A stretch of DNA of 64,000 nt, taken from positions 248,001-312,000 of the forward strand of contig NZ_JAUSXB010000001.1 of NCBI RefSeq assembly GCF_030823375.1, read 5' to 3'. Below are positions 52,165 through 60,881 of the stretch, in pieces (position 1 is the stretch's first letter; each line of letters opens with the position of its first letter). The DNA comes from Pseudarthrobacter siccitolerans (lineage in GTDB: Bacteria > Actinomycetota > Actinomycetes > Actinomycetales > Micrococcaceae). A model generated the notes under the pieces. The model was given only the letters and a program-made list of their open reading frames with translations. It made no database searches and had not been told where the DNA came from. The translations under genes and the position numbers were made by a program.

Positions 52165-53511
52165 ATGGCCGGCACTTTGATGACGGAAACCGGAGTGCGC
52201 CAGGTGCAGCGGCGCACCGTGGTGCTGTTGAGTGCAGCCCAGGTGTTTGGCGGCATCGGGACCGGGGCGACGGTTTCCATCGGTTCCATCCTGGCCGTGG
52301 AGCTCTCCGGTTCCAGCGCCTGGGCGGGCACGGTGGCCACGGTGATGACCCTCGGCGCCGCACTGGCCGCCCTGCCCCTTGCTTCGCTGGCTGACCGGCG
52401 GGGACGCCGCGTTGGCCAGGTGGCGGGACTCTCGGCTGCCGTGGCGGGTGCCCTGCTGATGGTTCTGGCGGTGGTCACCGGCCTGTTTGTCCTGCTCGTC
52501 CTGGGCGCGGCCGGCATCGGGCTCGGCACCGCTGCGAGCCTGCAGGCGCGCTTCGCCGCGGTGGACCTTGCCGACGCCGAACACCGCGGCAGGGCACTGT
52601 CCGCCGTTGTGTGGGCTGTAACAGTCGGGGCGGTGACCGGCCCCAACCTGATCCAGCCCGGGGCGGTAGTGGGCCAGGCACTTGGCCTCCCGCCGGTCGC
52701 GGGTCCCTTTGTGATCTCCGGGGCGGGACTCCTGCTCGCCGTCGTCCTGCTGTTTGTTGGCCTCCGGCCAGACCCGCTGCTGCTGGCGCGGGAACTTGCA
52801 GCCGGGCGGGCGGCGGATCAGTCCAGCAGCCAGCCCGTTCATGAACCCGCTGCCCTGCAAGCCCGGGTCCCCGGGTCACTCCTCCGCGGGATGCGGGCCA
52901 TCCGCGGGTCCCGCGGAGCCCTGTTGGCGCTGGCCGCGGTGGTAGGAGCCCACGGGGTGATGGTGGGCGTCATGTCCATGACGCCGCTGCACCTGCAGGA
53001 ACTGGTGGCCGGGCCGGTCCACGCCGGCCATGCTGCCAGCGGCGACGTCCTGGTGATCATCGGCTTCACCATTTCCCTGCACATCGCCGGGATGTTCGCG
53101 TTGTCACCGGTGATGGGCTGGCTGACAGACAAGGTGGGCAGGACGGAAACCGTCATCATCGGCTTCGCCATTATGATCGCGGCCGTCGCCGTTGCCGGAT
53201 TCGGCCAGGCGTCCACCGTCGCCGTGGCGGTGGGGCTGGTCCTGCTGGGCATTGGTTGGTCCGCGTCCACCATTTCCGGCTCCACCCTCCTTGCCGAGAG
53301 CGTTGCCCAGGAATCCCGTGTGGTGGCCCAGGGTGTTTCGGACATGCTGATGGGCGCTGCCGGCGCACTGGGCGGTGCGACGTCCGGGCTGGTCCTTAGC
53401 CAGTCCGGCTACCTGGGGCTGAACATGGCGGGCGCCGTGGTGGGAGTGGCGGTGCTGGCCGCCGCCATAGTGATGCGGGTGGCACAGTCCGGGAAGTCAG
53501 CGGCTCCCTAA
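52165..53511 (+). CDS. MFS efflux transporter
   Basis: The product is 448 residues with about 12-14 membrane segments. It carries the MFS motif A-like loop LADRRGRRVGQVAG after helix 2 (about residue 75) and a second one in LTDKVGRTETVI. TATGCT at 52153-52158 lies 6 bases before the ATG (leaderless). Its place between uvrB/TerC and uvrA matches, as I recall, Rv1634 of M. tuberculosis (a probable drug efflux protein between uvrB and uvrA). Substrate unknown. Confidence 0.9.
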   Translation: MAGTLMTETGVRQVQRRTVVLLSAAQVFGGIGTGATVSIGSILAVELSGSSAWAGTVATVMTLGAALAALPLASLADRRGRRVGQVAGLSAAVAGALLMVLAVVTGLFVLLVLGAAGIGLGTAASLQARFAAVDLADAEHRGRALSAVVWAVTVGAVTGPNLIQPGAVVGQALGLPPVAGPFVISGAGLLLAVVLLFVGLRPDPLLLARELAAGRAADQSSSQPVHEPAALQARVPGSLLRGMRAIRGSRGALLALAAVVGAHGVMVGVMSMTPLHLQELVAGPVHAGHAASGDVLVIIGFTISLHIAGMFALSPVMGWLTDKVGRTETVIIGFAIMIAAVAVAGFGQASTVAVAVGLVLLGIGWSASTISGSTLLAESVAQESRVVAQGVSDMLMGAAGALGGATSGLVLSQSGYLGLNMAGAVVGVAVLAAAIVMRVAQSGKSAAP

Positions 53512-53531
53512 ATTGCCGGAGCGGCCGCAGC

Positions 53532-54893
53532 TTAGCTCCGGACCCCGCGCGTCATTCCCAGCAGGCGGTTGAAGATCCCTTCGCCGTCGTCGGCGATCCC
53601 GTCATGGTGGAAGTCCGGGGTTTCCCAGACCTGCAGCCCGCGGACCGCCGCGGCCGTCTCCAGGGACAGATCGCGGTCCACATAGATGTCGTCCGAGTAG
53701 ACGGCGGCCGCGACCGGCACGGTGTTGGCGGCAAGGCGCCCCGCATCGTAGAGCGGCTTCCAGTCCGGCTTGGCCGCCAGCAGTCCGGCAACTTCGCGGA
53801 GCGGCCGCAGGGCAGGGTCCTGGTCGAAGTACCACGGATACACCATTTCGCCGGTGAGCAGCAGCGGGTCCGCGTCCGGCCGGAACTCCGGGAACTCGCG
53901 GAGCACCCGCCATGCGGACCAGTCTGTGGCTTCGCCCTGCCCGTAGATGGACTCATGCATCAGGGCATACAGCGGGTTGGAGCGGCGGGACACGATGCCC
54001 TGCACCTGCTCAAGGAACGAGTCCGTTAGCCGGGTGCCCTCGGAAGCGCCCGCGAACGCATCCTCCAGCAGGTAATGGAGGCTGTCCACCCTCGTGTTGC
54101 CGCCGAGGAAGGCGCCTGCCATCTGGAAGCGCTCCACGGTGAGGGGGCTGCCGTCGGGCAGGAACTCCGGTGCGGTCCGTAAATGGCGTGCGATCGTGTC
54201 AACCGAGCTCCGGTCCTCCGGGTACCAGGTGAAGTATTCGGCATTACGTGCCGCCACCCGCTTGAACGTTGCCCGGTAAACATCGTCCCCCGGGGCGTCG
54301 AGCGGTGCGAGGCCGCCGGTGATCAACGCTTCGCGCAGGCCCTCCGGAGCGAAGGAGAGGTAAGTGAGCGCGCAAAAGCCGCCGTAGCTCTGCCCGTAAA
54401 TGGTCCAGGGCGGCGAACCAAGCGCAGCACGGATCAGTTCGGCGTCGGCCACGATCGAGTCCGCGCGGAAATGCTCCAGATAGGCTGCCTGCTCTGCCGC
54501 CGCCCCCCGCAGCGGGAGCGTGTTCCGGTCCAGGGGGGTGGACAGGCCGGTGCCGCGCTGGTCCAACATCAGGATGCGAAAGTCCTTGCCCGCCGCCTTG
54601 CTCCAGCCGCCCAGGGAGCCAAACCTGTTGCCGCGGCCGCCCGGGCCGCCCTGCAGGAACAGCAACCAGGGCAGCCTCGCCGCTTCTTCAGGGCTGTGGG
54701 CAGCCGAAACGTACTCGCGGGCAAAGAGGGTAATGGTTTCGGAACTGCCGGAGGCGCCGAAATGGTCCAAGGGCACCGTGAAGTAGTGCTCCACGGTCCG
54801 CAGGCCGCGGAATTTGTGCCGGGCCCTGATCTCGTGCTGGACAGTCCCGGTTCCGGAGGTCAGGCGGCCGGCGGCCACCCGTGCTTCAGGCAT
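53532..54893 (-). CDS. Proline iminopeptidase-like alpha/beta hydrolase
   Basis: The product is 453 residues from ATG 54893 (MPEARVAAGRLTSG). Family features: FLQGGPGGRG (oxyanion loop HGGPG-type), MLDQRGTGLST, the nucleophile S169 in YGQSYGGF, and a histidine in FHHDGIADDG near the C-terminus. Members of this S33 group cleave N-terminal proline or similar residues from peptides. There is no signal peptide. The gene follows the GNAT gene by 5 bases on the same strand, so they are likely co-transcribed. A longer frame to 55199 is an artefact. Confidence 0.9.
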   Translation of the reverse strand: MPEARVAAGRLTSGTGTVQHEIRARHKFRGLRTVEHYFTVPLDHFGASGSSETITLFAREYVSAAHSPEEAARLPWLLFLQGGPGGRGNRFGSLGGWSKAAGKDFRILMLDQRGTGLSTPLDRNTLPLRGAAAEQAAYLEHFRADSIVADAELIRAALGSPPWTIYGQSYGGFCALTYLSFAPEGLREALITGGLAPLDAPGDDVYRATFKRVAARNAEYFTWYPEDRSSVDTIARHLRTAPEFLPDGSPLTVERFQMAGAFLGGNTRVDSLHYLLEDAFAGASEGTRLTDSFLEQVQGIVSRRSNPLYALMHESIYGQGEATDWSAWRVLREFPEFRPDADPLLLTGEMVYPWYFDQDPALRPLREVAGLLAAKPDWKPLYDAGRLAANTVPVAAAVYSDDIYVDRDLSLETAAAVRGLQVWETPDFHHDGIADDGEGIFNRLLGMTRGVRS

Positions 54894-54898
54894 GTGCG

Positions 54899-55399
54899 TC
54901 AGCCATTGGCGGCGGCCGGAACGGCGCTGCCGAACTGCTCCAGCGCCTGGCCGGTGAGCCGGAATGTGGACCAGCCGTCCATGGGCCGGGCGCCGAGGCG
55001 CCGGTAGAAGTTGATGGACGACTCGTTCCAGTCCAGGACGCTCCACTCCACCCTTGCGTAGCCGTTTTCGACGGCGATTCCGGCCAGGTGCTGCAGCAAG
55101 GCTTTGCCGTGCCCCTCGCCGCGGGCCTCCGGGCTGACGTAGAGGTCTTCCAGGTAGATCCCGTGCACACCTTCCCAGGTGGAGTAGTTGAGGAACCACA
55201 ATGCGAAGCCGCGCACTTCCCCGTTATCGTTCTCCGCCATCGCGGCGAAGACCCGCGGGTTATCGCCGAAGAGCACCTGCGCCAGCATGTCCGGGGTGTT
55301 GCGGACGGCGTCCGGTTCCTTTTCGTAGTGCGCCAGTTCGTGGATCATACGAAGGATCGCGGGGACGTCGTGCGGGGTTGCAGGGCGGATTACACTCAT
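54899..55399 (-). CDS. GNAT family N-acetyltransferase (diamine acetyltransferase-like)
   Basis: The product is 166 residues. It begins IRPATPHDVPAILRMIHELAHYEK and has IYLEDLYVSPEARGEGHGKALLQHL (acetyl-CoA loop), followed by WNESSINFYRRLGARPMDGW. The last pattern is typical of spermidine/spermine N1-acetyltransferase-like proteins. A minus-strand TAAGCT at 55406-55411 lies 6 bases before the ATG (leaderless). Likely acetylates polyamines or related amines; not proven. Confidence 0.9.
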   Translation of the reverse strand: MSVIRPATPHDVPAILRMIHELAHYEKEPDAVRNTPDMLAQVLFGDNPRVFAAMAENDNGEVRGFALWFLNYSTWEGVHGIYLEDLYVSPEARGEGHGKALLQHLAGIAVENGYARVEWSVLDWNESSINFYRRLGARPMDGWSTFRLTGQALEQFGSAVPAAANG

Positions 55400-55488
55400 T
55401 GTTCGAGCTTACCGCCGCCGGCGGGCCTGCGCAGGCAGCAGCGCGCAGGCCAACGCTACAGGCGAACGCTGCAGGCCAGAGCCGGCGG

Positions 55489-58035
55489 TCAGAGCCGATT
55501 AACGTCCGTGACCCGGAGTACGGCCGTCCCGGATTCGTTGGACGCGTCCAGGTCCACCTCCGCGGAAATACCCCAGTCGTGGTTCCCGGCGGGGTCGTCA
55601 AAGATCTGCCGGACCTTCCACACCCCGGGTTCCTCCGCGATCATGAGCAGCCCCGGCCCGCGGGCATCCGGGCCGGTGCCGATGTCGTTGTGCTCGTCAA
55701 AGTAGTCGTCGAGGGCGTCCTCCCAGCGGCCGGCGTCCCAGCCGGCGGCGCTGTCCAGTTCACCCAGGGCCTCCGCGTCCTCGTCCGCGAACAGCTCCAC
55801 GCGGCGGAACATCTCGTTGCGCACCATCACGCGGAAGGCGCGGATATTGGACGTGAGTGACGGCGGGGGAGGCGGCGGCGCGTCGTGTGGGGTTGGTGCC
55901 GCGCCGGAGGTTAGTTCCTCCCACTCGTCCAGCAGGCTGGAGTCAACCTGGCGGACCAGCTCGCCGAGCCAGGCATTGAGGTCTTCCAGGTCATCGCGCA
56001 GCATGTCCTGCGGGACCGTCTGCCGCAGGGCCTTGAAGGCGTCCGCGAGGTACCGCAGCACAATGCCCTCCGAGCGGGCCAGCCCGTAGAACTGCACGAA
56101 CTCGCCGAAATTCATGGCCCGTTCGTACATGTCCCGCACCACGGATTTAGGCGCCAGTTCGAAGTCACCCACCCAGGGGGCCGCCTTGCGGTACACCTCA
56201 AACGCTTCGCCCAGGATGTCAGCCAGCGGCTGCGGGTACGTCACCTCTTCCAGCATGGCCATCCGCTGGTCGTACTCGATGCCGTCGGCCTTCATGGCCG
56301 CGATGGCCTCGCCGCGGGCCTTCTTTTGCTGTGCGGAGAGGATCTGGCGCGGCTTTTCGAGCGTTGCCTCGATCACGGAGACCACGTCCAGGGCGTACGA
56401 CGGCGACTCCGGATCAAGGAGCTCCAGTGCGGCGAGTGCGAAGGGGGAGAGCGGCTGGTTCAGGGCGAAGTTGGGCTGAAGGTGGACAGTGAGGCGGACG
56501 GTCCGGCCGTCCGGTCCCTGCTGCTCGGGAGGGATCCGCTCCACCACTTCGGCGGCCAGCAGTTCACGGTAGATTCCCAGCGCCTTCTTCATGAGCTGGA
56601 GCTGGGAAGAACGGGTTTCGTGGTTCTCCGTCAGCAGCCGGCGGGCGGCGGCAAAGGGGTCGCCCGGACGTTCCATCAGGTTCATCAGCATGGCGTGCGT
56701 CACCGTAAAGCTTGAACTCAGCGGGTCCGGCACCGATTCCACCAGCCGTTTGAATGTTGGCTCGCCCCAGGAGACAAAACCCTCGGGCGGCTTCTTTTTG
56801 ACCACCTGGCGCAGCTTCTTCTGGTCGTCACCGAACTTGGCAACGGCCTTGGCCATCGCCTTGACGTTTTCCGTCACGTGCTCGGGGGCCTGCACCACCA
56901 CGGTGCCGGCGGTATCGTAGCCGGCCCGCCCGGCACGACCGGCAATCTGGTGGAACTCACGTGAGTTCAGCTGCCTGGTGCGTACGCCGTCGTACTTGCT
57001 CAAGGCGGTCAGGAGCACCGTGCGGATCGGCACATTGATGCCCACCCCCAACGTGTCCGTGCCGCAGATGACTTTGAGCAGTCCGGCCTGGGCCAGCTGT
57101 TCCACGAGGCGGCGGTACTTCGGCAGCATCCCGGCGTGGTGCACCCCAATGCCGTGCCGCACCAGCCGGTTGAGGGTCTTGCCGAAGCCGGCGGCGAACC
57201 GGAAGTTGGCGATCAGGTCCGCGATCTTGTCCTTCTCCTCGCGGGTGCACACGTTGATGCTCATCAGCGTCTGCGCGCGGTCGATCGCCTCGATCTGGCT
57301 GAAGTGCACCACGTAAACGGGCACCTGCCTGGTGGACAGCAGCTCCTCCAGCGTCTCGTGGACGGGAGTCTCGTGGTAGTAGTAATGCAGCGGGATGGGC
57401 CGTTCGGCTGAGCTCACCGTGGTGGTGGGCCGCCCGGTCAGGTCCGTCAGGCCCTTTTCGAACCTGCTCACGTCACCCAGCGTGGCCGACATCAGGAGGA
57501 ACTGTGCCTGGGGGAGCTCCAGCAGGGGTACCTGCCAGGCCCAACCGCGCTGCGGGTCCGAATAGAAGTGGAACTCGTCCATGATCACGGAACCGAGGTC
57601 CGCGGCTGCCCCTTCCCGGAGGGCTGTGTTGGCCAGGATTTCGGCCGTGCAGCAGATGATGGGGGCGTCCTGGTTCACGCCGGAATCGCCGGTGATCATC
57701 CCCACGTTTTCGGCCCCGAAAATCTCGCAGAGCGCAAAGAACTTTTCCGAGACCAGCGCCTTAATAGGGGCGGTGTAGTAACTGCGCCGGCCCTGGGCCA
57801 TCGCCTGGAAGTGCGCGGCGATGGCCACCAGCGACTTTCCGGAGCCTGTGGGGGTGGCGAGGATTACGTTGGCGCCGGTTGCCAGCTCCATGATCGCCTC
57901 GTCCTGCGCGGGGTACAGGTCCAGGCCGCGGCTCTCCGTCCATTCGAGGAATCGCGAGTAAAGGGCGTCGGGATCGACGGCGGACGCGGGCAGGTCCCGG
58001 GCGGAGATATCGGGCAGCTGGTCAACGAGTTTCAT
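55489..58035 (-). CDS. DEAD/DEAH-box RNA helicase with DUF3516 C-terminus
   Basis: The product is 848 residues from ATG 58035 (MKLVDQLPDIS). Superfamily 2 helicase core: Walker A ATPTGSGKS (60-68), DEFH box (153-156), motif III LMSATLGD, and motif VI HQIAGRAGRAGYD. A long C-terminal DUF3516 region (about 430-848) follows, with a proline run at about 725-735. Ski2-like in the core. This architecture is largely restricted to actinobacteria and is believed to act on RNA. TAAGCT at 58044-58049 lies 8 bases upstream of the start. Divergent from the trans-aconitate methyltransferase gene. Confidence 0.92.
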   Translation of the reverse strand: MKLVDQLPDISARDLPASAVDPDALYSRFLEWTESRGLDLYPAQDEAIMELATGANVILATPTGSGKSLVAIAAHFQAMAQGRRSYYTAPIKALVSEKFFALCEIFGAENVGMITGDSGVNQDAPIICCTAEILANTALREGAAADLGSVIMDEFHFYSDPQRGWAWQVPLLELPQAQFLLMSATLGDVSRFEKGLTDLTGRPTTTVSSAERPIPLHYYYHETPVHETLEELLSTRQVPVYVVHFSQIEAIDRAQTLMSINVCTREEKDKIADLIANFRFAAGFGKTLNRLVRHGIGVHHAGMLPKYRRLVEQLAQAGLLKVICGTDTLGVGINVPIRTVLLTALSKYDGVRTRQLNSREFHQIAGRAGRAGYDTAGTVVVQAPEHVTENVKAMAKAVAKFGDDQKKLRQVVKKKPPEGFVSWGEPTFKRLVESVPDPLSSSFTVTHAMLMNLMERPGDPFAAARRLLTENHETRSSQLQLMKKALGIYRELLAAEVVERIPPEQQGPDGRTVRLTVHLQPNFALNQPLSPFALAALELLDPESPSYALDVVSVIEATLEKPRQILSAQQKKARGEAIAAMKADGIEYDQRMAMLEEVTYPQPLADILGEAFEVYRKAAPWVGDFELAPKSVVRDMYERAMNFGEFVQFYGLARSEGIVLRYLADAFKALRQTVPQDMLRDDLEDLNAWLGELVRQVDSSLLDEWEELTSGAAPTPHDAPPPPPPSLTSNIRAFRVMVRNEMFRRVELFADEDAEALGELDSAAGWDAGRWEDALDDYFDEHNDIGTGPDARGPGLLMIAEEPGVWKVRQIFDDPAGNHDWGISAEVDLDASNESGTAVLRVTDVNRL

Positions 58036-58129
58036 TGTTTTCCAGCTTAGTGCCCGGACGCGCCCGGTATCTCGCGGGCCGCGGGTTAGGCTTCGACGGT
58101 ACCTGCGGCACCAGACAGTGGAGACAAGC

Positions 58130-58906
58130 ATGAAATGGGATCCGGCAAAGTACGTGCAGTTCGGCGATTACCGGGACCGCCCGTTCTTCGACCTCACGGG
58201 CAGGGTCCACGCTGACCGGCCGGTGCAGGTGGTGGACCTGGGGTGCGGTCCGGGAAACCTCACCGCCACCCTGGTCGAGCGCTGGCCGGGGGCCGACGTC
58301 GTCGGCGTTGATTCCTCGGCCGAGATGCTCGGCAAGGCGGCGGCTGTGGCGGAGGGAACACCATCCCTGCGTTTCGAATTGATGGATATCGCCGACTGGA
58401 TGCCGTCCGCCGAGGCGGATGTGGTGGTGAGCAACGCGGCACTGCAGTGGGTGCCCGGCCACCAGGACATGATGCGGAAGTGGCTGGCGGTGCTTCGGCC
58501 GGGCGCCTGGTTTGCCATGCAGGTTCCCGGAAACTTCGATGCCCCCTCCCACGCGCTGATGCGGGGGCTGGCCCAATCATCCCGCTGGGAGCCGAAGCTG
58601 CGCGGAGTGCTGCGGGGCGGGGAGTCGGTGGGCGAGCCCGCGGAGTACCTGCGGATCCTGCTCGACGCCGGATTCACGGCCGATGCGTGGGAGACCACTT
58701 ACCAGCAGGTGCTGCCCGGCCCGGACCCGGTGCTGGAGTGGGTGCGGGGCACGGCGCTTCGCCCCGTCCTGGCAGTCCTGTCACCGGAAGACGGCAGAAA
58801 ATTTGAAGTTGAATATGCCGCAGCGCTGCGCGAGGCCTACCCACCGACCGCCCACGGCACGGTATTCCCTTTCCGCAGAATCTTCACTGTGGGACGCAAG
58901 GGATAG
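58130..58906 (+). CDS. tam: Trans-aconitate 2-methyltransferase
   Basis: The product is 258 residues, beginning MKWDPAKYVQFGDYRDRPFFDL, which is diagnostic of Tam. S-adenosylmethionine-binding motif I is VVDLGCGPGNLT (about 40-51), and VVGVDSSAEML and VVSNAALQWVPGH follow. It methylates trans-aconitate, an inhibitor by-product of the TCA cycle. A TAGGCT box at 58087-58092 gives a leader of about 30 bases with a GGAG ribosome site. Confidence 0.93.
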   Translation: MKWDPAKYVQFGDYRDRPFFDLTGRVHADRPVQVVDLGCGPGNLTATLVERWPGADVVGVDSSAEMLGKAAAVAEGTPSLRFELMDIADWMPSAEADVVVSNAALQWVPGHQDMMRKWLAVLRPGAWFAMQVPGNFDAPSHALMRGLAQSSRWEPKLRGVLRGGESVGEPAEYLRILLDAGFTADAWETTYQQVLPGPDPVLEWVRGTALRPVLAVLSPEDGRKFEVEYAAALREAYPPTAHGTVFPFRRIFTVGRKG

Positions 58907-58946
58907 CAGGGCACAACTCCATTCGTTGGACGTTCTCTACAAGTAA

Positions 58947-58989
58947 GTCATGTCGCATGACAGCAGATGAAAGTGATGTGCCTTACAAT
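58947..58989 (+). promoter_or_regulatory. Palindromic operator and promoter of the ABC exporter/GntR operon
   Basis: GTCATG (58947-58952), TCG, CATGAC (58956-58961) is a perfect 6-3-6 inverted repeat, followed by a TACAAT -10 box at 58984-58989. The repeat overlaps the expected -35 area, so a bound repressor would block transcription. The GntR-type regulator encoded at the end of this operon is the obvious candidate to bind it. Confidence 0.65.
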
Positions 58990-59057
58990 GGCGGAATTGG
59001 CCGGTGGGGGTCCGGCCGCCAGCTGCCCCAGCCGGCGTCCCCAACCGCAGTGGAGGT

Positions 59058-60881
59058 ATGGTGCTGATCGCTTTGATGAGGCGGCTGCTGGAGGGCCAGA
59101 AAGCCCGGATTGCCGCCGTCGTTCTGCTGCAACTGGTCCAGGCCGCTGCCAACCTCCTGCTGCCCACCGTTAATGCCGCAATTGTCGACGACGGCATCGT
59201 GGCAGGCAACACTGCCGTCATCTCGCGCCTGGGCGTGGTGATGGCGCTGATCGCCGTCCTGCAGGCCGCGGCCGCCATAGCAGCGGGCTACCTTGCTGCC
59301 GTGGTCGCCATGAAGATCGGCCAACAGCTCCGCGGTGAAATTTTTGCCAGGATCCAGTCGCTGTCTTCGCAGGATGTTGCCGTCTTCGGAACCCAGAGCC
59401 TGACCACGCGGGCCACCAACGATACCCAGCAGATCCAGGCCTTCGCTGTGCTGGTGTTCACCATGCTGGTGGCGGGTCCGGCCATGGGGGTAGGCGGGGT
59501 GGTCCTGGCCCTGCAGCAGGACCTGGCATTGTCGTCGGTGGTGATCGTTATTGTGCCCCTGCTCCTGCTGATCATGTACCTCATTGTCCGGCGGTTGATT
59601 CCGCTTTACCGCGAAGGCCAGGAACTGCTGGACCGGGCGGGTGGCATCCTCAGGGAGCAAATCATCGGCGCCACTGTGATCCGTTCCTTTGTGCGCCAAA
59701 ACCATGAAGTCCGCCGCTTCGCCCGGGTCAACAGCAGCCTCACCGCCAACAACCTCCAGTCCGCGCTCCTGGTGGCCGGCATGCTCCCGCTGGTCATGCT
59801 CGTGGTGAACATCTCCTCGGTGGCGGTGGTGTGGTTCGGCGGGCACCGGATCCAGAGCGGCCTGATGAACATCGGTGCACTGACGGCCTTCATTGCCTAC
59901 ATCCTGCAGATCCTGCTGGCGATCATGATGTCCATGTACGTCCTCATGACGGCGCCCCGTGCAACGGTCAGCGCGGAGCGGATCGGGGCCGTCCTGGATA
60001 CTGAGCCATCCGTGCGCCAGCCGCGGAACCCCCAGTCCCTGTTCCTGGAGCCTCTTCCCCCGGCTGCGGATGCGCTGCAGCCCGTCCCGCTGCAGGATGC
60101 CGCCGCCGGGGACGCCCGGCGGCCGCAGCGGGCCCTGCCGGCGGTGCTCGAGTTTAGCGGGGTCTCCTTCTCCTATGCCGGAGCGGAGGCGCCGGTCTTC
60201 GCCGGCGTCAGCTTTACCGCACGTCCGGGCACCATGACAGCCATCGTCGGCTCGACCGGCAGCGGAAAATCGACCCTCCTCAACCTGATTCCGCGCTTCC
60301 TGGATTCCACGGCCGGGCATATCAGCCTCGGCGGGGTGGACATTAAGGACGTGTCCCTGGATAGCCTCCGGGCATCCATGGCGATTGTTCCGCAGCGGTC
60401 GCACCTCTTCACCGGGACCATCGGGGACAACCTCCGGATGGCAAAACCTGACGCAACCGACGGAGAAATTTGGGAGGCCCTTGAAACCGCCCAGACCATG
60501 CGCTTCATGCGGGACCTGCCGCTGGGGCTCGCTACGCCGCTGGGCCAGGGCGGCACCAACCTTTCCGGCGGCCAGAGGCAGCGGCTGTGTATTGCCCGGG
60601 CGCTGCTGCGCAAGGCTCCGCTGTACCTCTTTGACGACAGTTTTTCGGCGCTGGACTACGACACCGATACCAGGCTGAGGCAGGCTCTCCAGTCAACACT
60701 GGCGGCGGCCACGGTCATTGTGGTGGCGGAACGGATCTCCGCAGTTGTTGGCGCCGCGCTGATCCTGGTGCTTGACGGCGGGCGGCTGGTAGCCCAGGGA
60801 ACCCACCAGGAGTTGCTGGAGACATCCCCCACCTACCGGGAAATAGCGGAATCGCAGCTGGCCCTGGACGGCCGCGGGTGA
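59058..60881 (+). CDS. Heterodimeric ABC exporter subunit with degenerate ATP site
   Basis: The product is 607 residues (ATG 59058 or GTG 59061; GGAGG at 59052-59056). Half-transporter: six membrane helices (about 1-305) then a nucleotide-binding domain with Walker A GSTGSGKS (398-405) and signature NLSGGQRQRL. The Walker B catalytic glutamate is replaced by aspartate (LFDDSFSALD) and the switch histidine by glutamate (VVAERIS). This marks the non-hydrolysing partner of a heterodimeric exporter. A Pro-rich insert of about 40 residues precedes the ATPase domain. It overlaps the second subunit gene by four bases. Exports lipids or drugs in related systems. Confidence 0.93.
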   Translation: MVLIALMRRLLEGQKARIAAVVLLQLVQAAANLLLPTVNAAIVDDGIVAGNTAVISRLGVVMALIAVLQAAAAIAAGYLAAVVAMKIGQQLRGEIFARIQSLSSQDVAVFGTQSLTTRATNDTQQIQAFAVLVFTMLVAGPAMGVGGVVLALQQDLALSSVVIVIVPLLLLIMYLIVRRLIPLYREGQELLDRAGGILREQIIGATVIRSFVRQNHEVRRFARVNSSLTANNLQSALLVAGMLPLVMLVVNISSVAVVWFGGHRIQSGLMNIGALTAFIAYILQILLAIMMSMYVLMTAPRATVSAERIGAVLDTEPSVRQPRNPQSLFLEPLPPAADALQPVPLQDAAAGDARRPQRALPAVLEFSGVSFSYAGAEAPVFAGVSFTARPGTMTAIVGSTGSGKSTLLNLIPRFLDSTAGHISLGGVDIKDVSLDSLRASMAIVPQRSHLFTGTIGDNLRMAKPDATDGEIWEALETAQTMRFMRDLPLGLATPLGQGGTNLSGGQRQRLCIARALLRKAPLYLFDDSFSALDYDTDTRLRQALQSTLAAATVIVVAERISAVVGAALILVLDGGRLVAQGTHQELLETSPTYREIAESQLALDGRG